From assembly GCA_016215625.1 (NCBI GenBank), contig JACRIW010000020.1, positions 1 to 64,000 of the forward strand: a stretch of DNA of 64,000 nucleotides, written 5' to 3'. Numbering within the stretch: the stretch's first letter is position 1; each line of letters starts with the position of its first letter. Source of the DNA: Candidatus Eiseniibacteriota bacterium. GTDB taxonomy: Bacteria > Eisenbacteria > RBG-16-71-46. This document shows positions 54,058 through 61,581 of the stretch, one piece after another. A program made the translations under genes and the position numbers. The notes below the pieces were generated by a model. It was given only the letters and a program-made list of their open reading frames with translations. It ran no database searches and was not told the DNA's origin.

Positions 54058-54879
54058 CTAGGCGAGTCCCCAGTCGTCGAGTTCGTCCTCGTCCAGTCCC
54101 ATGTAGTGCCCGACCTCGTGCTGCACCGTGATCCGCACCTCGCGCGCGAGTTCCTCCTTGTCCGCGCACGCGCGGAGGATGTTGCGGCGGAAGAGGCAGA
54201 TCGCGCCGGGCGCCTCGGGCACGGCGGTCGAGGTCTCGGTGAAGATGTGCCGTCCCGCGAAGAGCCCGAGCAGGTCGGGCGTGAACGGCGGGTCCTCGGC
54301 CGTGAGCATCTCGCGCGAGGGCAGGGGTTGCACGAGCACGGGCAGCTCCTCGAGCTTGGCGCGGATCGGCTTCGGCAGCTCGCGCAGCGAGCGGCGCACG
54401 AGCGCGTCGAACTCCACGTCGCTCACCTCGAGCGGCAGCGGGAACGCCTCGGGGTCGATCGCGTACGCCTCGGCGGCGGCCTTGGCGGCCTCCTCGGGGC
54501 GTTCGAGATGCTCGAGCACGCGCGAGCACAGGTCCCACGCCGCGGCGTGGTCCGGATGGATCGCGATCGTGCGCCGGGCGTCCTCGAGCGACTCCTCGAA
54601 CTTCACGAGGTCGTACCGTGCGGCGGCGCGCAGGTAGAAGAACATCGCCGGGTCGGCCGAGCGCTCGGCCCCGCGCAGCGCTTCGAGCGCCGCCTCGGGC
54701 TCACCCTCGGCGAGGTAGAGCGAGGCGTTCTCGATGCACAGGTCGGCCTGGCCCGGCCGCTTGCGCAGCATGGCCTCGAGCGCCGCCCGGGCTTCCTCGA
54801 GTTCGCCTTCGTCCAGCAGGTCGCGGACGCGCTCGACCTGCATCCATTCGGTCTCGCTGAGGGTTTCGTAGGGTTTCAT
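54058..54879 (-). CDS. TPR protein with a C-terminal minimal zincin (metallopeptidase-like) domain
   Basis: 273 residues, no signal peptide. TPR-like helices span about 10-145 (LLDEGELEEARAALEAML, ENASLYLAEGEPEAALEAL, AAWDLCSRVLEHLERPEEAA). The C-terminal domain (about 150-273) contains VQHEVGHYMGLDEDELDDWGL, the HExxH…D signature of the small cytosolic zincin family (PF06262-type). Substrate unknown. In other members this domain stands alone at about 120 residues, so the TPR fusion is notable. A weak minus-strand promoter is at 54889-54918. Confidence 0.85.
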   Translation of the reverse strand: MKPYETLSETEWMQVERVRDLLDEGELEEARAALEAMLRKRPGQADLCIENASLYLAEGEPEAALEALRGAERSADPAMFFYLRAAARYDLVKFEESLEDARRTIAIHPDHAAAWDLCSRVLEHLERPEEAAKAAAEAYAIDPEAFPLPLEVSDVEFDALVRRSLRELPKPIRAKLEELPVLVQPLPSREMLTAEDPPFTPDLLGLFAGRHIFTETSTAVPEAPGAICLFRRNILRACADKEELAREVRITVQHEVGHYMGLDEDELDDWGLA

Positions 54880-54888
54880 GGGGGGCGG

Positions 54889-54918
54889 AGCCTAACGCGC
54901 CGGGGCACGTTCCGGCCA
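54889..54918 (-). promoter_or_regulatory. Weak candidate promoter of the TPR/zincin gene
   Basis: On the minus strand TGGCCG (54918-54913), 18 bases, TAGGCT (54894-54889), about 10 bases before the ATG. The 285-base divergent gap 54880-55164 otherwise holds only the plus-strand promoter at 55068. Confidence 0.3.
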
Positions 54919-55067
54919 GCCGTGGCGCGGTCTTTTTCGCGGGACTGCAGCCCGGAACCGCCCCGGCCGATGCCGGTGGCGGCGGCCGGAACGCCCGAAC
55001 GGGCGGGAATGCGCCGCGAACGGCGGGCGTAGGGCATGTCGAAGCGTGCGCCGCACAGGGACTTGTC

Positions 55068-55097
55068 TTGACCGTTCCGTGGCGCGCTCCCTAGACT
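55068..55097 (+). promoter_or_regulatory. Predicted sigma70-type promoter of the tetraheme gene pair
   Basis: TTGACC (55068-55073), 18-base spacer, TAGACT (55092-55097), followed by CGCCCGCC. It lies 67 bases upstream of the ATG of the candidate selenoprotein. Confidence 0.65.
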
Positions 55098-55164
55098 CGC
55101 CCGCCAAGATTGTCCGTGCCACAGGACGAACACGCGGAACCCCTTCTCCACGAGGCTCGAACAC

Positions 55165-56607
55165 ATGACGGCTTTCGTTCCCCGCATCAGCGCCGCGCTC
55201 ATGGCGCTGGTCGTGGTCGCACTGCTCCTCGGCGCCGCCAAACCGGCGAACGTCGTGTCGCCCGACAAGCTGGTGATCCTCTCCACGGTCGACGTGAAGG
55301 GGAAGACCAGCCCCTGTGGCTGACACACGCCCAAAGGGGGCCTCGCCCGGCGGGCGAGCTTTGCGGACAGTGTGAAGGCGCAGTACGGGCAGGTGCTGCT
55401 GGTCGACAACGGCGGCTTCTTCCCGGAGCAGGAGGACTACCAGGACGCGGCGTGGTTCCTGATGGACGCCATGAAGCTGCTCGGCACCGACGCCGTCGGC
55501 ATCAGCGAGAAGGAACTGAAGTACGGCAGGGCTTTCCTGCTGGCGCAGTACAAGCGGACGCAGCTGCCGCTCACGTGCGCGAACCTGATCGACAAGCAGA
55601 CGAAGAAGCCGCTCGTGGCGCCGTACCTGATCGTGAAGAAGGGAACGGTCATGGTGGGCCTGTTCGGGCTCACGAGCGACAAGGTGGACATGGGTGTTTC
55701 GCGGGACTCGGTCGCGGTCGAGGACCCGGTGGCGGTGGCGACCCGCACGGTGGCCGAACTTCGCAAGAAGGGCGCGACCGTGGTGGTGCTGCTCTCGCAG
55801 CTGGGCAAGGTCGAGAGCGAGGATCTCGTGACCACGGTGGACGGCATCGACGCCGTGATCGTGGGACGGAACACGCCGCTGCTGCAGAAGGGCCGTCTCA
55901 TCAAGACGACGGTCGCCTGCTACGGCGGTGAGCAGGGCCAGTACATCGGACGCACGCTGCTGACGCTGGACGCCGGCAAGAAGATGGTCTCGGGCGACAA
56001 CGAGACCTTCATCCTCGGGCCGGAAGTCGGCGAGAAGCCCGAAGTGCTGACGCTGGTGAAGAGCTTCGAGGACAGCTTCAACGACAAGCTGCGCAAGAAG
56101 GAGAAGGAGCGTGCCGCCCAGCAGGAGCTGAACCGGGCCAACGGCGGCACGGGCAATGCCGAACAGGCCGTGGACCACTACCTCGGCGGCGATCTGTGCC
56201 AGCGCTGCCACAAGGCGGAATACGAACAGTGGAACACCACGCTTCACGCCCAGGCTTGGAAGACGCTGGTCGACGCCAAGAAGGACGCCAACGCGGACTG
56301 TATCCCGTGCCACGTGGTCGGGTACAAGAAGCCGGGTGGCTTCCAGACGGGCGACGATGCCGCGCGCCTTTCGAACGTGCAGTGCGAGAACTGCCACGGC
56401 ATGGGCACGCAGCACGAGTCGTATCCGACGCAGGCTCGCCGGATCACCGAGGCGACCTGTCGCGGCTGCCACACGTCCTCGACGAGCCCGAACTTCGACT
56501 TCGCGCTGTATTCGCCGCACATCCTGCACAAGCCGCAGGGTGCGCTGAAGCCGCTGCCGCCGAATCCCGCGAAGCAGAAGATGCTGCAGGGCGGCGCCGC
56601 GCACTGA
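55165..56607 (+). CDS. Candidate selenoprotein: exported UshA-like domain fused to tetraheme cytochrome c (in-frame TGA = Sec53)
   Basis: 480 residues if TGA 55321-55323 is read as Sec53. Signal peptide or anchor about 1-30. Residues 35-320 follow the 5'-nucleotidase/metallophosphatase fold: LVILSTVDVKGKTSPCG-U-HTPKGGLARR, LLVDNGGFFPE, VVVLLSQLG. The usual metal ligands are replaced. The C-terminal 120 residues have four CxxCH heme sites: CQRCH, CIPCH, CENCH and CRGCH. The frame is open on both sides of the TGA, and the Cys53 paralogue follows in tandem. A hairpin 19 bases after the TGA could be a SECIS element. A nonsense mutation or sequencing error is the alternative. Without recoding, the downstream part would need a new start and would lose its signal peptide. 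Confidence 0.75.
55321..55362 (+). promoter_or_regulatory. Candidate bacterial SECIS element at the in-frame TGA
   Basis: After TGA (55321-55323), CTCGCCC (55342-55348) pairs perfectly with GGGCGAG (55352-55358) around a GGC loop. AAAG (55333-55336) and CTTT (55359-55362) add a lower stem beyond a GGGGC bulge. The loop starts 25 bases after the TGA and begins with G, in line with the known bacterial SECIS pattern (loop about 16-37 bases downstream, G early in the loop). The Cys paralogue can form a weaker version with two G-U pairs and one lost pair, so part of the stem reflects shared coding sequence. Confidence 0.5.
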
Positions 56608-56629
56608 CGTCCGTCGCCGTTCCCACTTC

Positions 56630-56662
56630 AGGCCCGTGGCTCGCAGGTCGAGCCGCGGGCCT
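56630..56662 (+). terminator. Hairpin between the two tetraheme genes
   Basis: A 13-bp stem with one G-U pair (56630-56642 with 56650-56662) and a 7-base loop, 22 bases after the first gene. There is no U-tract, so it may be an attenuator or RNA-stabilising hairpin rather than a full terminator. No promoter is visible before the second gene, which suggests at least partial read-through. Confidence 0.5.
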
Positions 56663-56695
56663 GTCGTGTTCGCACTCCCCCGGAGGCTGCCCCGC

Positions 56696-58123
56696 ATGAA
56701 GACCGGTATCGCACTTCGCCACGTCCGCACCGCCGTGTCGTTCGCGCTCGCGCTCTCGATGCTGGGCGCCACGCCGCGGCCGGTGCGTGACCCGGACCAC
56801 CTGATCGTGCTCTCCACGACGGACGTGAAGGGCAAGACCAGCCCGTGTGGCTGCCACACGCCCAAGGGCGGGCTCGCGCGGCGTGCGGCGTTCGTGGACA
56901 GCGTGCGCGCGGAACACGACCAGGTCGTGCTCGTGGACGCGGGCGGCTTCTTCCCCGAGACCGATTCGCAGCGCGACGCCGGGCCGTTCGTGATGCAGAC
57001 CATGAACGCCATCGGCACCGCGGCCAGCAACGTGGGCGACAAGGAACTGCGCTTCGGCTACGCGTTCCTGCGTGAGGCCGTGCGCGAGTCCGGGCTGCCG
57101 GTCGTGAGCGCGAACCTGTACGACAGGCGCACGGGCAGGCTCGCGTTCGCCCCGTACGTGATCGTGCCCGCGGGGCGCGCGCGCGTGGGCGTGTTCGGGC
57201 TCATGAGCGGCAGCGCCGACCTCGGCCCCGCGCGGGACTCGCTGCGGGTCGAGGACGCCGAGACCGCCGCGGTGCGTACGGTGGCCGAACTGAAGAAGAA
57301 GGGCGCGACCGTGATCGTGCTGCTCTCTCAGCTCGGCAAGGTCGAGAGCGAGGATCTCGTGAACGCGGTCGAGGGCATCGACGCCGCGATCACGGGACGC
57401 AACGTGCCGATGCTGCAGCGCGGGCGCGTGATCAAGAACACGGTCGTGTGCTACGGCGGTGAGCAGGGCTGGTACATCGGCCGCACGTCGCTGGCGCTCG
57501 ACGCCGCCGGCCGGTCCCTCTCGGGCGAGAACGACATGATCATGCTCGGACCCGAGGTCGAGGCGAAGCCCGCGGTGTTCGACGTGGTGAAGGCGTTCGA
57601 AGACGCGCTCAACGACCGGCTGCGCCGGCTCGAGAAGGAGCGCGCCGCCGCGGCCGCGCTGACCGCCGAGGACTCCGACGGCGACGCGGTGGACCACTAC
57701 GTCGGCGCCGAAGTGTGCGGGCGCTGCCACAAGGCCGAGTACGACCAGTGGCGCACCACGCCGCACGCGCGCGCGTGGCAGACGCTCGTCGACGAAAAGA
57801 AGGATGCGACGCCCGAATGCGTGCGCTGCCACGTCGTCGGCTACCAGAAGCCGGGCGGTTTCAGGACCGCGGACGACGCGTCCCGGCTCGGCAACGTGCA
57901 GTGCGAGAACTGCCACGGCGTGGGGACGCAGCACGAGGCGTACGCCGCGACGAAGGCCCAGGTGCCCGAGCCCGTGTGCCGCGGCTGCCACGACGCCACG
58001 ACGAGCCCGGTGTTCCAGTTCGCGCTCTACCGTCCGCACATCCTGCACCAGGCGCCCGCGAACATGCCGGCGCTGCCGCCCAATCCCGCGAAGGCGAAGA
58101 TGAAGGGGGCCGGCACGCACTGA
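56696..58123 (+). CDS. Exported UshA-like/tetraheme cytochrome c protein, Cys53 paralogue
   Basis: 475 residues, tandem paralogue of the candidate selenoprotein with Cys at the same position (SPCGCHTPKGGLARR, Cys51 and Cys53). Signal peptide about 1-28. The metallophosphatase-like half reads STTDVKGK, LVDAGGFFPE, GDKELRFG, IVLLSQLG and ITGRNVPML. The canonical family has DxH, GD, GNHE, H and GHxH, so the metal ligands look lost. Four heme sites: CGRCH, CVRCH, CENCH and CRGCH. It resembles cytochrome c554-type modules. Likely periplasmic or membrane-attached electron-transfer protein with a thiol/selenol redox site; substrate unknown. GGAGG ribosome-binding site before the ATG. Confidence 0.85.
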   Translation: MKTGIALRHVRTAVSFALALSMLGATPRPVRDPDHLIVLSTTDVKGKTSPCGCHTPKGGLARRAAFVDSVRAEHDQVVLVDAGGFFPETDSQRDAGPFVMQTMNAIGTAASNVGDKELRFGYAFLREAVRESGLPVVSANLYDRRTGRLAFAPYVIVPAGRARVGVFGLMSGSADLGPARDSLRVEDAETAAVRTVAELKKKGATVIVLLSQLGKVESEDLVNAVEGIDAAITGRNVPMLQRGRVIKNTVVCYGGEQGWYIGRTSLALDAAGRSLSGENDMIMLGPEVEAKPAVFDVVKAFEDALNDRLRRLEKERAAAAALTAEDSDGDAVDHYVGAEVCGRCHKAEYDQWRTTPHARAWQTLVDEKKDATPECVRCHVVGYQKPGGFRTADDASRLGNVQCENCHGVGTQHEAYAATKAQVPEPVCRGCHDATTSPVFQFALYRPHILHQAPANMPALPPNPAKAKMKGAGTH

Positions 58124-58151
58124 TCGCTCGGAGGCGTCCGGTTCTCGCGAG

Positions 58152-58181
58152 GCCCGCCGCGGTGGTAGGTGGCGGGCTTTC
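58152..58181 (+). terminator. Terminator after the tetraheme pair
   Basis: GCCCGCC (58152-58158) pairs with GGCGGGC (58171-58177), a 12-base loop, then TTTC. Downstream, 58199-58235 holds three imperfect copies of a 12-base GC repeat (cggcYggcgccg). The remaining part of the 275-base gap is the promoter and leader of the next operon. Confidence 0.65.
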
Positions 58182-58260
58182 GCACGCCGGCAGGCGCCTC
58201 GGCTGGCGCCGCGGCCGGCGCCGTGGCCGGCGCGAGGCGCGCGTCGTGCGCCCGGCGTTC

Positions 58261-58290
58261 TTGACGCTCGCGCGATGCGCCGCCTAACCT
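58261..58290 (+). promoter_or_regulatory. Predicted sigma70-type promoter of the transsulfuration operon
   Basis: TTGACG (58261-58266), 18-base spacer, TAACCT (58285-58290), then GCCGCC. A leader of about 100 bases follows before the GTG at 58399. I see no SAM or T-box riboswitch consensus in it. Confidence 0.65.
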
Positions 58291-58398
58291 GCCGCCTTCG
58301 GCCCAGAGTACGCGGCCCCGCACGAGCTTCTCTCCGCGGGGCGCGCCGGCCGCTCCTGACAGGAATCGACCCCCTTTCGCCCAAGGAGCGGCTCTCGC

Positions 58399-59787
58399 GT
58401 GAGCACCCTCGACGGCGTCACCTACTACAAGTCCATCCTCGACACGGTCGGCAACACCCCGCTGGTCCACCTGCGGGAAACCGGCAAGGGCCTGCCCTGC
58501 CCGGTGCTGGCCAAGGTCGAGTTCTTCAATCCCGGCGGCAGCGTCAAGGACCGCATCGGCCTCGCGATGGTCGAGGACATGGAGCGGCAGGGCCGCCTGA
58601 AGCCCGGCGGCACGATCGTCGAGTGCACCTCCGGCAACACCGGACTCGGCCTCGCCATGGTCGCCGTGGCGCGCGGCTACCGCGCGGCGCTGTGCATGCC
58701 CGACAAGGTCTCGAGCGAGAAGGTCTACCTGCTCAAGGCGTTCGGCGCGGAAGTCTTCCTGAGCCCGACCGCGGTCGAGCCGACGCACCCGGACTCGTAC
58801 TACTCGGTCGCCAAGCGCATCGCCTCCGAGCGTCCGGGCGCCGTGCTCATGGACCAGTACAACAACCCCGCGAACCCGGCCGCGCACTACGCGACGACGG
58901 GCCCCGAGATCTGGAAGCAGACCGCGGGCAAGATCACGCACTTCGTGGCCGGCATGGGCACGGGCGGCACGATCACGGGCATCGGGCGCTACCTCAAGGA
59001 CCAGAACCCGAAGGTCCAGGTCATCGGCGCGGACCCCGTCGGCTCGATCCTCAAGCACTACAAGGAAACCGGCGAGATGTCCGAGGCGCACACCTACAAG
59101 ATCGAGGGTGTGGGTGAGGACTTCATCCCGAAGGCGCTCGACTTCTCGGTCGTGGACCGCGTGATCCAGTGCAACGACCACGACGGGCTCAACATGGCGC
59201 GCCGCCTCGCGCGCGAGGACGCCGTCTTCGTCGGCGGTTCGGCGGGCATGGCGACGTGGTGCGCCTTCCAGGCGGCCAAGGACGCCGGCCCGGACGCGCT
59301 GGTCGTCGTGCTGCTGCCCGACACGGGCGAGCGCTACCTCACCAAGGTGCACAACGACGAGTGGATGCGCGACAACCACCTGCTCGACCCGTCGGCCACG
59401 AGCGCCGCGAGCCTGCTCGGCAGCAAGCCGCGCCTGCGCAAGCTGATCTCGGTCAATGCGGGCGAGCCGCTCAAGCGCGCGCTGGCGCTCATCGAGCAGC
59501 ACGACGTCTCGCAGCTCCCGGTCTTCGCGGGCGCCGACGTCGTCGGTACGCTGGACGAGGGTGAGGTGCTCCGGACGGCGCTGTCCGATCCGAAGGCGCT
59601 CGACAAGCCGGTGGACACGATCATGAGCGCGCCCCTGCCCGTGGTCGCCGCGAACGAGCCGGCCGACGCCGTCGCCAAGCTGCTCGCCATGCGCAACCCG
59701 GCGGTGCTCGTGAAGGACAACGGCGCGATCACGGGGATCCTGACGCGCTTCGACATGCTGCAGTTCATCGCCGGAGGTGAGGCGTGA
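58399..59787 (+). CDS. Cystathionine beta-synthase
   Basis: Condenses serine and homocysteine to cystathionine. 462 residues. PLP fold type II: PLP Lys50 in NPGGSVKDRIG, TSGNTG (77-82), GMGTGGTITGIGRYLK phosphate loop and GGSAGMATW. The C-terminal 115 residues form a CBS-domain pair (about 345-462), as in eukaryotic and many bacterial CBS enzymes; cysteine synthases lack it. No N-terminal heme domain. GTG start behind AAGGAG. Its stop overlaps the GTG of the gamma-lyase, so the two act together as the reverse transsulfuration route from homocysteine to cysteine. Confidence 0.92.
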   Translation: MSTLDGVTYYKSILDTVGNTPLVHLRETGKGLPCPVLAKVEFFNPGGSVKDRIGLAMVEDMERQGRLKPGGTIVECTSGNTGLGLAMVAVARGYRAALCMPDKVSSEKVYLLKAFGAEVFLSPTAVEPTHPDSYYSVAKRIASERPGAVLMDQYNNPANPAAHYATTGPEIWKQTAGKITHFVAGMGTGGTITGIGRYLKDQNPKVQVIGADPVGSILKHYKETGEMSEAHTYKIEGVGEDFIPKALDFSVVDRVIQCNDHDGLNMARRLAREDAVFVGGSAGMATWCAFQAAKDAGPDALVVVLLPDTGERYLTKVHNDEWMRDNHLLDPSATSAASLLGSKPRLRKLISVNAGEPLKRALALIEQHDVSQLPVFAGADVVGTLDEGEVLRTALSDPKALDKPVDTIMSAPLPVVAANEPADAVAKLLAMRNPAVLVKDNGAITGILTRFDMLQFIAGGEA

Positions 59788-60956
59788 GCCACGACGCGAT
59801 CGGCCCGAAGTCGGGCTTCAGCACCAAAGCCGTGCACGCGGGGCAGGAGCCCGACCTCGCGACGGGCGCCGTGATGACGCCCATCTACCAGACGTCCACG
59901 TACGCACAGGAAGCGCTCGGCCACCACAAGGGTTTCGAGTACGCGCGCACGCACAACCTCACCCGCTTCGCGCTCGAGCGGAACCTCGCCGCGCTCGAGG
60001 GCGGCAAGCACGGGTTCTCGTTCGGCTCGGGACTGGCCGCCACGAACGCGCTCATGCAGGTGCTCTCGGCCGGCGACCACGTCGTGTGCGGCAACAACAC
60101 GTACGGCGGCACCTACCGGCTGTTCGAAAAGGTCTGGAAGCGCCACGGGCTCGCGTTCACGTTCGTGGACTGCACGGATCCCGCCGGCGTCGAGGCCGCC
60201 TTCACGCCGCGCACGCGCCTGGTGTGGCTCGAGACCCCGACCAACCCGCTCATGCAGCTCGCCGACATCCGCGACGTCGTCGAGCGCGCGCACAAGAAGA
60301 ACATCATCGTCGTCGTGGACAACACGTTCATGACCCCGTACTTCCAGCGGCCGCTCGAGCTGGGCGCGGACATCGTCATGCACTCCGTGACCAAGTACCT
60401 GAACGGTCACAGCGACATGGTCGGCGGCGCGCTCGTCACGTCGGACGACGGGCTCGCCGAGCAGATCCGCTTCCTCCAGAACGCCGCGGGCGCGGTGCCC
60501 GGGCCCATGGACTGCTTCCTCTGCCTGCGCGGCACCAAGACGCTCGCCGTGCGCATGAAGCAGCACGAGGCGAACGCGCGAGAGCTGGCGGCGGTCCTCG
60601 AGAAGCACCCGCGCGTCTCGCGCGTGTTCTATCCCGGACTGGCTTCACATCCCCAGCACGAACTCGCGAAGCGGCAGGCTTCGGGCTTCGGCGGCATGAT
60701 CTCCTTCATCCCCGGCGACGGCTCGCTGGCGGCGGGCGAGCAGGTGTTCAACCGCTTCCAGCTGTTCACTCGCGCCGAAAGTCTCGGCGGCGTCGAGAGC
60801 CTCGTCTGTCATCCCGCGTCCATGACGCACGCCTCGGTTCCGCGGGAATCACGGCTCGCGATGGGCTTCGCCGACGGGCTGTTGCGGCTGTCCGTGGGCA
60901 TCGAGGACCTCGCCGATCTTCGGGCGGATCTCGAACAAGCGCTCCAAAGTGTTTGA
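59784..60956 (+). CDS. Cystathionine gamma-lyase (Cys/Met metabolism PLP enzyme)
   Basis: 390 residues. Fold-type I PLP enzyme with Lys204 in HSVTKYLNGHSDMVGG, YxR site FEYARTHNLTR, FGSGLAATNAL, LETPTNPLM and VDNTFMTPYFQRP. Pairing with cystathionine beta-synthase argues for gamma-lyase (cystathionine to cysteine, 2-oxobutyrate and ammonia). From sequence alone cystathionine gamma-synthase or beta-lyase cannot be excluded. GTGA overlap with the previous gene. Confidence 0.88.
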   Translation: MSHDAIGPKSGFSTKAVHAGQEPDLATGAVMTPIYQTSTYAQEALGHHKGFEYARTHNLTRFALERNLAALEGGKHGFSFGSGLAATNALMQVLSAGDHVVCGNNTYGGTYRLFEKVWKRHGLAFTFVDCTDPAGVEAAFTPRTRLVWLETPTNPLMQLADIRDVVERAHKKNIIVVVDNTFMTPYFQRPLELGADIVMHSVTKYLNGHSDMVGGALVTSDDGLAEQIRFLQNAAGAVPGPMDCFLCLRGTKTLAVRMKQHEANARELAAVLEKHPRVSRVFYPGLASHPQHELAKRQASGFGGMISFIPGDGSLAAGEQVFNRFQLFTRAESLGGVESLVCHPASMTHASVPRESRLAMGFADGLLRLSVGIEDLADLRADLEQALQSV

Positions 60957-60992
60957 AGTCAAAAGGTTGTGCAGGGCTCGTGACTTCATTTT
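60954..60992 (+). terminator. Possible terminator after the transsulfuration operon
   Basis: TGAAGTCA (60954-60961, includes the stop codon) pairs with TGACTTCA (60981-60988) across a 19-base loop, followed by TTTT. The long loop makes it weak. Confidence 0.4.
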
Positions 60993-61259
60993 CATGAAGA
61001 ATCCATGTGACAACCGGGGGGTGCGCCCATAGCCTGCGTGCGGCTTTGGGTCGCGTGCCGTCTGCCAGGTCCTGGCGCGCAGGGATCCACCCAAGGACTC
61101 CTACTGAGCGCAGGGATGCATCTCGGACTGACAACACACCGCTCGCCATCCCAGTGGTGTCGTTCCCGCGAAGCCCCAACATTCTGCTGATTCTCTTGCA
61201 ATGTACGGCCGCCGCCGGATACCCGGCGCGGCGAGAGTGAGAGGAGGTGAAGAGAAAAA
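60993..61259. other. Unassigned intergenic region of lower GC
   Basis: About 270 bases with visibly lower GC than the flanks and no convincing ORF. It contains two near copies of GCGCAGGGAT (about 61076 and 61108) and several short inverted repeats. It could hold the lipoprotein promoter and a long leader or small RNA. I see no clear -35/-10 pair or named RNA family. A very strong ribosome-binding site (AGGAGGTG) closes it at about 61242. Confidence 0.35.
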
Positions 61260-61445
61260 ATGCGTAAGATCTTCGCTCTTTCGATTCTGGCGCTGACCCT
61301 CGCGATCGCCGCCATCGGCTGTGCGAACAAGGCTGCCGAGGAGACCCCTGCCGCGACGGAGACCCCGGCCGCGACGGATACCGCTGCGACGGAAGCCGCT
61401 CCCACGGACACGGCTGCCGCGATGGACACGACTGCTGCTCACTGA
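61260..61445 (+). CDS. Very small Thr/Ala-rich lipoprotein
   Basis: 61 residues. Signal peptide with lipobox IAAIGC (Cys21). The mature 40 residues are repeats of E/D-T-A/P-A (ETPAATETPAATDTAATEAA), low complexity and acidic, ending TTAAH. Ideal ribosome-binding site AGGAGGTG and a perfect terminator 21 bases after the stop argue that it is a real, probably highly expressed gene. Similar tiny lipoproteins are often abundant envelope spacers; function unknown. Confidence 0.8.
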   Translation: MRKIFALSILALTLAIAAIGCANKAAEETPAATETPAATDTAATEAAPTDTAAAMDTTAAH

Positions 61446-61465
61446 CGACCGTGAGTGCGTCATCA

Positions 61466-61501
61466 GGGGGGGAGGTGCGAAAGCACCTCCCCCTTCTGCT
61501 T
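61466..61501 (+). terminator. Strong rho-independent terminator
   Basis: Perfect 11-bp stem GGGGGAGGTGC (61468-61478) with GCACCTCCCCC (61483-61493), GAAA tetraloop, then TTCTGCTTT. It ends the small lipoprotein transcript. Confidence 0.9.
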
Positions 61502-61581
61502 TCCCGGTCCCGCATGCCCTCCGGCGCAACCCGGACGGGGCTCGCCGCGTAACAGCGGCACTCAAGTCCGGAGGGCATCCC

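Noticed and set aside
55321-55323. Simple nonsense mutation or pseudogene at the in-frame TGA
   Set aside because: Kept as the alternative but not preferred. The TGA is at the paralogue's Cys codon, no other disruption exists in 480 codons, and all heme motifs are intact.
58291-58398. SAM or other riboswitch before the transsulfuration genes
   Set aside because: The 100-base leader has no recognisable SAM-I, SAM-II or T-box core and no terminator/antiterminator pair.
61007-61240. 77-residue ORF upstream of the small lipoprotein
   Set aside because: No ribosome-binding site, no domain, and low-GC codon use unlike the neighbours. More likely leader DNA.
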